DNA from: an uncultured Clostridia bacterium
GTDB taxonomy: Bacteria; Bacillota; Clostridia; Lachnospirales; Lachnospiraceae
Assembly (NCBI GenBank): GCA_946620335.1
Contig: CAMONF010000071.1
Coordinates: 1-21,110 of the forward strand
Length of the DNA: 21,110 nt
Reading direction: 5' to 3'
Each line of letters starts with the position of its first letter. Position 1 is the first letter of the stretch. A program made the position numbers and the translations under genes. Below, piece after piece: positions 15,879 to 21,110 of this stretch. The notes beneath the pieces are model-generated. The model saw nothing but the letters and a program-made list of their open reading frames with translations. It was not told the DNA's origin and did not search any database.

Positions 15879-15912
15879 GGGTCTGACCTGCCTTTCCTTG
15901 TGTTCTGAGAAC

Positions 15913-15941
15913 AGTATAGCAGGTGGGAGAATAATTGAAAA
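15913..15941 (-). promoter_or_regulatory. promoter of the kinase/GH78/rpiB/alsE operon
   Basis: Read leftward, -35 TTTTCA (15936-15941), a 17-base spacer and -10 TATACT (15913-15918) lie 35-63 bases before the kinase ATG. No other comparable promoter was seen between the five leftward genes, so they may share this one. Confidence 0.6.
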
Positions 15942-15954
15942 TGTGTGAATCAAG

Positions 15955-15976
15955 CAATGTTAATTGATTAAATTTG
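15955..15976. promoter_or_regulatory. imperfect palindrome, candidate operator
   Basis: A 22-base stretch centred on TTAATTGATTAA (15960-15971) has arms matching at 8 of 10 positions. It lies just upstream of the leftward -35, between the two divergent promoters. An operator role is inferred from position and symmetry. Confidence 0.3.
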
Positions 15977-16020
15977 ATATTATTTGCCGGGAGAGCAGTG
16001 CCTTCATTTTCGGGAAAAAA

Positions 16021-16052
16021 GTGTACAAAATGAGTACACATTCGATTATAAT
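16021..16052 (+). promoter_or_regulatory. promoter with overlapping palindromic operator for the DUF362 gene
   Basis: A consensus -10 TATAAT lies at 16047-16052. The -35 position is poor and is covered by the inverted repeat GTGTACAAAATGAGTACAC (16021-16039; 6-bp perfect arms, 7-base spacer). A repressor bound there would block the polymerase, or an activator could compensate for the weak -35. The leader to the ATG is about 60 bases. The cognate regulator cannot be identified. Confidence 0.55.
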
Positions 16053-16119
16053 ACAGACAGGGCCAGGACTCTTTAGAGACGCCGCGGCAGCATGCTCTGC
16101 CCACAAGGAGGAATACAGA

Positions 16120-17115
16120 ATGACAACAGAGAAAATGAAAGCCGTCTCCCGCGGAGAACGCTACATCCCCATCGATGAGCGCACGGGAAATGAATCCATT
16201 GTCTATTTCACCCGCGACCTCTCCCCCGAAGGCATCGCCCGGATCTACGAGCGGGTCAAGGGAAACATCACCGGCAAAACAGCCGTCAAGCTCCATACCG
16301 GCGAGCCCCACGGACCCAACATCATCCCGGCCGCCTGGGTGAAGATCTTCCTTGAGAAGGAATTGCCGGACGCCACCATCGTAGAGACCAACACCTACTA
16401 CGAAGGAGACCGTTACACGACCGAGCAGCACAGAAAGACCCTGGAGATCAACGGCTGGACCTTCGCCCCTGTGGACATCATGGACGAGGAGGGCACCGTC
16501 ATGCTCCCCGTGGAGGGCGGTACGCACTTCACCGAGATGTCCGTGGGCAGCCATATGCTGAATTATGACTCCATGCTGGCCCTGACCCATTTCAAGGGCC
16601 ACGTCATGGGCGGCTTCGGCGGCTCCAACAAGAACCTGGGCATCGGCTGCGCGGACGGCAGGATCGGCAAGAAGATGATCCACGCCTCCGAGACAAATGC
16701 CTGGGGCATCGACAAGGACGAGCTCATGGAGAAAATCGCCGAGTCCACCAAGGCGACCATCGACCACTTCGGGAAGCACATCACCTATGTGAACGTACTC
16801 CGTAACATCTCGGTCTCCTGTGACTGCGAGGGCGTGGAGGCGGAGCCGGTCGTGACGCCCAACATCGGCATTGTGGCCTCGACGGATATCCTGGCCGTGG
16901 ACCAGGCCTCGGTCGACCTCGTCATGTCCCTCTCCCCGGAGGACAGGAAGGCCATGTATGAGCGCATGTCCACCCGCCACGGCTTCCGCCAGCTCTCCTA
17001 CATGAAGAAGCTGGGGATGGGCAATGATAAGTATTTCCTCATCGATATCGACAACAATGACGCGGTGATCTCCACCAAGGAGGCCGTCAAGGACGTTGTG
17101 CCCTTCCAGGGATGA
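16120..17115 (+). CDS. DUF362-family protein, ferredoxin-less form
   Basis: This 331-residue protein of the DUF362 family has no established reaction. Signature segments are THFKGHVMGGFGGSNKNLGIGC (156-177), GKKMIHA (183-189), SCDCEG (233-238) and IGIVASTDILAVDQASVDLV (249-268). Many relatives carry an inserted 4Fe-4S ferredoxin segment after the HA motif. Here the sequence goes straight to SETNAWGIDKDEL and no CxxCxxC cluster is visible. Cys177, Cys234 and Cys236 are conserved-looking and could bind metal. There is no signal peptide. The ATG at 16120 has CAAGGAGG nine bases upstream; an ORF start at 15964 lies upstream of the promoter and is not used. It is divergent from the kinase operon, suggesting a related role that cannot be named. 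Confidence 0.88.
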   Translation: MTTEKMKAVSRGERYIPIDERTGNESIVYFTRDLSPEGIARIYERVKGNITGKTAVKLHTGEPHGPNIIPAAWVKIFLEKELPDATIVETNTYYEGDRYTTEQHRKTLEINGWTFAPVDIMDEEGTVMLPVEGGTHFTEMSVGSHMLNYDSMLALTHFKGHVMGGFGGSNKNLGIGCADGRIGKKMIHASETNAWGIDKDELMEKIAESTKATIDHFGKHITYVNVLRNISVSCDCEGVEAEPVVTPNIGIVASTDILAVDQASVDLVMSLSPEDRKAMYERMSTRHGFRQLSYMKKLGMGNDKYFLIDIDNNDAVISTKEAVKDVVPFQG

Positions 17116-17122
17116 TATTGAA

Positions 17123-17320
17123 TGGGAATCAGGGACGGTTCCTTTTCCCACTTTTTTGGAGGAAAACGGGAAAATGGGAATCAGGGACGGTTCCTTTTCC
17201 CACTTTTCGTTTTTACGAAAAGTGGGAAAAGGAACCGTCCCTGATTCCCATTTTCTCTCTTTCCTTCCTTCGAAAAGTGGGAAAAGGAACCGTCCCTGAT
17301 TCCCAGTTTTACCCTATTTA
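17123..17320. repeat. palindromic repeat element, site C (nested hairpins)
   Basis: A central perfect hairpin has arms of about 41 bp (17170-17210 and 17215-17255) around TTTT. It is flanked by a left half copy at about 17123-17158 and a right half copy at about 17271-17309, which could pair with each other around the central hairpin. The copies use GGGAATCAGGG, as at site B. The element fills the gap between the convergent DUF362 and GH3 genes. The GH3 stop TAA (17318-17320) is the first codon of the TAAATAGGG edge motif shared with site A. Confidence 0.92.
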
Positions 17321-19042
17321 CCTTCTGGTATCCCAGCGTCCGCACCAGACCAGCTCGTTGTAGCTGCCCTTGAAGGCGGACTTGCCGGTCAGCTTCTCCA
17401 CCAGGGCGTGGATGTATTCCCGGGTGGGGGCGTAGGCGTTGATGAAGGTCTTCATCATGGGCAGGTCGATCAGGTGGTTGGTGTAGTTGAGGGAGATGGC
17501 GACGGTCGGCACCTCGGAGACGTACCACGGAATCTCGTAGGAGTGGCCCGCGGAGTAGCTGAGGCGGACGTCGTTGCACTGGGCGTAGCCCTTCATGGCC
17601 ACCACCAGGAGGACCAGGTCATAGTCCTTCTTGAACTGCTCGATGGTGGACTTGCCCATCATGCGGAAGCGGTTGAACTTGCTGGGGCCTTCCATTTCCA
17701 TCTCGTAGTGGTCCTTGGCGACTGTCACCTCGAAGCCGGCCTTCTCCAGCTCGTCCACCACGACGGCCTTGGCCGGGTCCGTGCCGTCCAGGAGGGAGAC
17801 CGGGGCGGACTGGAGATAGTAGAGCATGACGCGCTTCTTCTCGGCCGGGTTGACCGGGAGCACATGCTGGGTATCCTTGACCAGCGTGATGCTTTCGTCC
17901 GCAGCCTTGGCGGCCAGGGCGTGGTGCTCGGCGCATCCCACGACCGACAGGCCTTCCTTGCCGGGGAAGCTCAGCTTGTCAAGCCCAAGCTTGGCCTTGA
18001 GGCCAAGGATCCTGTGGAGGGCGTCGGAGAACCTCTCCGGGGAAATGCGGCCATCCTCGATACCCGCCTTCATGTAGGCGATGTCCTCGTCGGGATCGTT
18101 GAAGAAGAGGACCATGTCGCAGCCGGCGGCGATGACGCCCGGGATGACCTCGGAGCGGGGAGCCGCCTGGTTAAGGCCTTCCATATGGGAGGCGTCGGTC
18201 ACGATCAGGCCGTTGAAGCCCAGCTGGCCGCGGAGGAGGTCCTGAAGGAGCTCCTTGGACATGGTGGCGGGCATGATCTCGTCATCCTTGAGACCCGGTG
18301 TGAAATGTCTCTGGTAGGCCGGTTGGCAGATGTGGCCGACCATGACGCTGTCGAGACCGGCGTCGATCAGGGTTTTGTAGACCTTGCCGAAGGAGGCGTC
18401 CCACTCCTCGGTGGTCAGGTTGTTGCAGCCCATGACCAGGTGCTGGTCCAGCTCCTCGGAGCCGTCGCCGGGGAAGTGCTTGGCGGCGCAGGCGAGGCCG
18501 CCCTTCTGCATTTCCTCCATGTAGGCCAGGGAGCGGGCGGCGACTTCGTCCGGGTCGTCGCCGAAGGCGCGGGTGTTCACGATGGTGTTGCGCCAGTTGC
18601 TCACCACGTCGCAGACGGGCGCGAAGGTCCAGTTGCAGCCGATGGCGGCCGCTTCCCTGGCGCCTACGCGGGCCATGTCGCGGACGGTCTCAAGGGTGCG
18701 GCTGGCGCCGCAGGCCGCGCCGGTGGCGACGAAGGTACCTTCGCCGACCGCTCCGTTGCCGCCGGCTTCGCAGTTGGCCGCGATGAGGACCGGGACCTTG
18801 CTCTTCTCCTGGAAGAGGCGGTTCTGCTCGTAGACCTCCTCGAGGCTGCCGCCCTGCCAGCGGACGCCGCCGATGTGGTATTTTTCGCACAGGGAGGTGA
18901 TGTAGGCCGGGTCACGTCTCAGGGTCAGGTTGATGAAGAGCTGGCCGACCTTCTCGTCGAAGGTCATGGAGGCGTAGGTGTCCTCGACCCAGCGGATTTG
19001 TTCGTCGTTTAAGTTAAAGGGCTTCTGCTTGAGATCGACCAT
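17318..19042 (-). CDS. GH3 glycoside hydrolase, NagZ-like, cytoplasmic
   Basis: This 574-residue GH3 enzyme has the expected substrate loop KHFPGDG (188-194) with the Asp199-Gln-His201 pair that serves as acid/base in NagZ-type members, and the nucleophile Asp283 in LGFNGLIVTDASHMEG. A second alpha/beta domain follows from about residue 370 (ADESITLVKD, LLVVAMKGY). Typical NagZ has KHFPGHG and a DSH motif; here they are KHFPGDG and DQH, so substrate preference could differ from N-acetyl-glucosaminide, and beta-glucoside or beta-alloside activity is possible. There is no signal peptide. AGGA lies about seven bases before the ATG. It sits 221 bases downstream of the HAD gene on the same strand. 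The stop is within the edge of repeat site C. Confidence 0.9.
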   Translation of the reverse strand: MVDLKQKPFNLNDEQIRWVEDTYASMTFDEKVGQLFINLTLRRDPAYITSLCEKYHIGGVRWQGGSLEEVYEQNRLFQEKSKVPVLIAANCEAGGNGAVGEGTFVATGAACGASRTLETVRDMARVGAREAAAIGCNWTFAPVCDVVSNWRNTIVNTRAFGDDPDEVAARSLAYMEEMQKGGLACAAKHFPGDGSEELDQHLVMGCNNLTTEEWDASFGKVYKTLIDAGLDSVMVGHICQPAYQRHFTPGLKDDEIMPATMSKELLQDLLRGQLGFNGLIVTDASHMEGLNQAAPRSEVIPGVIAAGCDMVLFFNDPDEDIAYMKAGIEDGRISPERFSDALHRILGLKAKLGLDKLSFPGKEGLSVVGCAEHHALAAKAADESITLVKDTQHVLPVNPAEKKRVMLYYLQSAPVSLLDGTDPAKAVVVDELEKAGFEVTVAKDHYEMEMEGPSKFNRFRMMGKSTIEQFKKDYDLVLLVVAMKGYAQCNDVRLSYSAGHSYEIPWYVSEVPTVAISLNYTNHLIDLPMMKTFINAYAPTREYIHALVEKLTGKSAFKGSYNELVWCGRWDTRR

Positions 19043-19263
19043 GGTGGTTCCTCGCTTTCTTTGTGGGGGAGATGGGCATGCTTCCGGAATCGGGAGGCGG
19101 AGATGGTTTTATTGCGGGCGGCAGGAGGATCTTTACACACTGCCTTTCCGGATACTATCTGTTTTCTGATACTGGAACAGGATTTTTTACATAGAGGGCC
19201 TTGTGTTGACTATTCGGAAAACACAGGCGGGAATGATGGCGTTGGTTTTTATTTACCGAAGAA

Positions 19264-20097
19264 TTACTTGAGGTTTTCGTAGAAGGCATCCCTCAGGGCT
19301 TCCTGATAGCTGCCCGCGAAGGAGCCGTCCATGAACTTTGCGAAGGCTTCGCTCCGGAACCTGGCCCAGGATTCGCCTTCGTGGTTGACCAGGATGGGGT
19401 AGTAGAGGACGCCGTTGGTGGAGGCTGCCTTGTCATCGCCGGGGGCGTCGCCGCACATGAGGACGTGGTCCTTCTCGTAGCCCTTTTCCAGGACCTTGGA
19501 AATGCAGAAGGCCTTGCTGCCCAGGGTCTGGGAGCAGACCAGGTCAACGTGATCCAGGAGACCGTACATTTCCCACTCCTTGAGGACGGCTTCCTCGTTG
19601 GCGCTGGAGACGATGACCACGTCCGCCAGCTCATGGACCTCGGCCAGGGCTTCCTTGACGTTCTCAAAGGGGAGCTTTTCGTCGTCCCGCAGCTCCTCGA
19701 TGCCGCGGTTCACGGCCTGGCTCCAGGAGAGGGCCTTGGCGAAGACGGGGTGGACGTGCTTCATGGCCTCGACCGCCTTGTTGGAGAGCTCGGGGGCCTT
19801 GGCGGCCCACTCCTCGAAGACTTCGACGCCGTCGATGGGGGTGTAGTTGTCGTTGATGTTCCTGAGCTCCCTGGCCAGACCGTCGAAGCGGTTGATGCCG
19901 CGGGTCCTGGAGAAGAGGTTCAGGACGTTCCAGTGGTCCAGGATCTCCTTGCGCCAGGGCTCAAGGTTCCACTCGTCGATGATGCAGGGGCCGAAGCAGC
20001 GGAAATGCTTGATGTTCATGGTGTCCATGGCGCAGCCGTCGGAGTCGACGCAGACGGCGTAGGCCTTGCGGGGGATGAAGGTATCGAAACGGCTCAT
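19264..20097 (-). CDS. HAD-superfamily hydrolase (phosphatase-like)
   Basis: This 277-residue HAD protein has motif I VDSDGCAMDT with Asp18 and Asp20, motif II VIVSSANEE, a lysine in GSKAFCISK, and motif IV MCGDAPGDDKAA. These are the full catalytic set for phosphoryl-aspartate chemistry. A large insertion between motifs I and II forms an alpha-helical cap (about residues 30-150) that should set specificity. The ATG at 20097 was chosen because AAAGGAGG lies nine bases upstream and motif I then starts at a usual distance; an ORF start at 20160 lacks a binding site. It follows the SDR gene by 82 bases, so the two are probably cotranscribed. A sugar-phosphate substrate is likely but not shown. 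Confidence 0.85.
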   Translation of the reverse strand: MSRFDTFIPRKAYAVCVDSDGCAMDTMNIKHFRCFGPCIIDEWNLEPWRKEILDHWNVLNLFSRTRGINRFDGLARELRNINDNYTPIDGVEVFEEWAAKAPELSNKAVEAMKHVHPVFAKALSWSQAVNRGIEELRDDEKLPFENVKEALAEVHELADVVIVSSANEEAVLKEWEMYGLLDHVDLVCSQTLGSKAFCISKVLEKGYEKDHVLMCGDAPGDDKAASTNGVLYYPILVNHEGESWARFRSEAFAKFMDGSFAGSYQEALRDAFYENLK

Positions 20098-20179
20098 CGG
20101 GGGGTCCTCCTTTTGAATGTTTTCATTTTTAAGGGGCAGGCGCTGGGCCATGCCCTTCATATATCTCGGTTAACTCAGC

Positions 20180-21019
20180 TTATACGCCGGAAAATGCGTT
20201 GAACCCGCCGTCCACCGGCAGGACGACGCCGGTGATGAAGGAGGCTTTTGTCGGGTCCAGGAGGAAGCACATGGCTCCGTTCAGCTCCTCCTTCTCGCCG
20301 AACCGCTTCATGGGCGTCTGGGCCAGAATGTGGGAGGTCCTGTCCGTCGGGGACCCGTCGGCGTTGAAGAGCAGGTTCATGTTCTGGGTGGTGGCGAAGA
20401 AGCCGGGCGCGATGGCGTTGACGCGGATACCCGCGGAGGCGAAGTGAACGGCCATCCACTGGGTGAAGTTGCTGATGGCGGCCTTGGCGCCGGAGTAGGC
20501 CGGAATCTTGGTCAGCGGCGTGAAGGCATTCATGGAGGAAATGTTGAGCACGCTGCAGCCCTCACGGCCGATCATGTCCTGCACAAAGACCTGCGAGGGG
20601 AGAAATGAACCCATAAAGTTGAGATTCAGCACCGACTCAAACCCCTTCTGATCCAGGTCGAAGAAGCTGACGACTTCGCTGTTCTCCAGGTCGCCGGCCT
20701 CGTAGTGCTCCTTGGTGGTGTTGGCCTTGCTGTTGTTGCCGCCGGCTCCGTTGATCAGGAAGTCGCAGGGGCCGAGGTCGGCGAGGACCTGGCTGTGGAC
20801 CTCCTCGAGGCTGGCCTTGTCGAGAACGTTGCAGCCGTAGGCCTTGGCGATGCCGCCCTCCGCGCGGATCTCCTCCGCGACAGCCTCCGCCTTGGAGAGG
20901 GTCCTGTTTAGCAGGGCGACACGGGCACCCTGGCGGGCCAGTTCCATGGCCAGTGAGCTGCACAGCCCCCCGCCGGCGCCTGTCACGACCGCAACTTTTC
21001 CTTCGAATTCACTGTTCAT
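20180..21019 (-). CDS. SDR-family oxidoreductase, UxuB/mannonate-dehydrogenase-like
   Basis: This 279-residue Rossmann-fold NAD(P)-dependent dehydrogenase has the cofactor motif VVTGAGGGLCSS (11-22), where the last glycine of TGxxxGxG is cysteine. That variant is familiar in D-mannonate oxidoreductase-type SDRs, as is LINGAGGNNSKANT (88-101) in place of the usual NNAG. Catalytic Ser161/Ser162, Tyr175 and Lys179 are present (YSGAK), and the C-terminus TGVVLPVDGGFNAFSGV is standard. It may interconvert a keto-sugar acid or keto-sugar with its alcohol, but no uxuA or kdgK accompanies it here. The ATG at 21019 has AAGGAG nine bases upstream, whereas the longer ORF from 21100 has none visible. It is first in the SDR-HAD-GH3 group. 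Confidence 0.88.
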   Translation of the reverse strand: MNSEFEGKVAVVTGAGGGLCSSLAMELARQGARVALLNRTLSKAEAVAEEIRAEGGIAKAYGCNVLDKASLEEVHSQVLADLGPCDFLINGAGGNNSKANTTKEHYEAGDLENSEVVSFFDLDQKGFESVLNLNFMGSFLPSQVFVQDMIGREGCSVLNISSMNAFTPLTKIPAYSGAKAAISNFTQWMAVHFASAGIRVNAIAPGFFATTQNMNLLFNADGSPTDRTSHILAQTPMKRFGEKEELNGAMCFLLDPTKASFITGVVLPVDGGFNAFSGV

Positions 21020-21110
21020 ATCTTTATTCTCCTTGCCGTATAAGCTTGTCAGAATCCAATGCATGTTTCTGATAAGAGTATAGACAATATGGGGCTTCAT
21101 TTCTGGGAGA

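Noticed and set aside
17123..17320. Repeats read as a CRISPR array
   Set aside because: The copies alternate orientation, form hairpins with 3-4 base loops, lack regular unique spacers, and no cas gene is near.
17408..19012. Forward open frame of 534 codons opposite the GH3 gene
   Set aside because: The GH3 catalytic motifs are on the reverse strand, and the forward translation is low-complexity and has no start signals.
21035..21100. Promoter and longer start for the SDR gene
   Set aside because: A TATACT is visible leftward but no convincing -35, and the ORF start at 21100 lacks a ribosome binding site. Neither was called.

Overview
The window looks like part of a carbohydrate-utilisation region of an anaerobic Clostridia-type Firmicute, probably Lachnospiraceae-like. 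The evidence is strong AAGGAGG ribosome binding sites, LplB/YtcP-type sugar permeases with a lipoprotein binding protein and no dedicated ATPase, YesL (DUF624), and intracellular glycosidases clustered with LacI, AraC and ROK proteins. Coding DNA is fairly GC-rich and the promoter regions are AT-rich. No tRNA, rRNA, CRISPR array, transposase or phage gene was seen. The organism assignment is an inference from gene types.

Region 1 (1-9519) is an oligosaccharide uptake and fructosidase locus. A LacI-type regulator, a DUF624 membrane protein, a single-pass membrane protein and an AraC-type regulator are read leftward. Two CUT1 permeases, a large lipoprotein binding protein and an intracellular GH32 beta-fructosidase are read rightward. 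The divergent 4080-4444 spacer holds a promoter on each strand and three copies of AATAGTGCA.

Region 2 (9684-15878, all leftward) looks like a D-allose or allose-glycoside operon. In order it encodes a ROK kinase closest in motifs to allose kinase, a cytoplasmic GH78 alpha-L-rhamnosidase-like enzyme with an extra C-terminal domain, RpiB, an AlsE-like hexulose/pentulose-phosphate 3-epimerase, and a LacI-type sugar-sensor domain with no DNA-binding head. The kinase, isomerase and epimerase would take allose via allose-6-phosphate and allulose-6-phosphate to fructose-6-phosphate.

Region 3 (15879-21019) has a DUF362 protein divergent from the kinase, with a palindrome on its promoter. A leftward group follows: a UxuB-like SDR oxidoreductase, a HAD-family hydrolase and a cytoplasmic GH3 glycosidase. 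Together the window encodes three leaderless glycosidases (GH32, GH78, GH3), a transporter and sugar-phosphate chemistry, which suggests import and internal dismantling of small plant-type glycosides.

All three convergent gene junctions seen in the window (69-206, 9520-9686, 17123-17320) carry copies of one long palindromic repeat with near-perfect 33-41 bp arms and the core GGGACGGTTCCTTTTCCCA. None occurs elsewhere in the window. Several flanking genes end on stop codons inside or at the edge of these elements.
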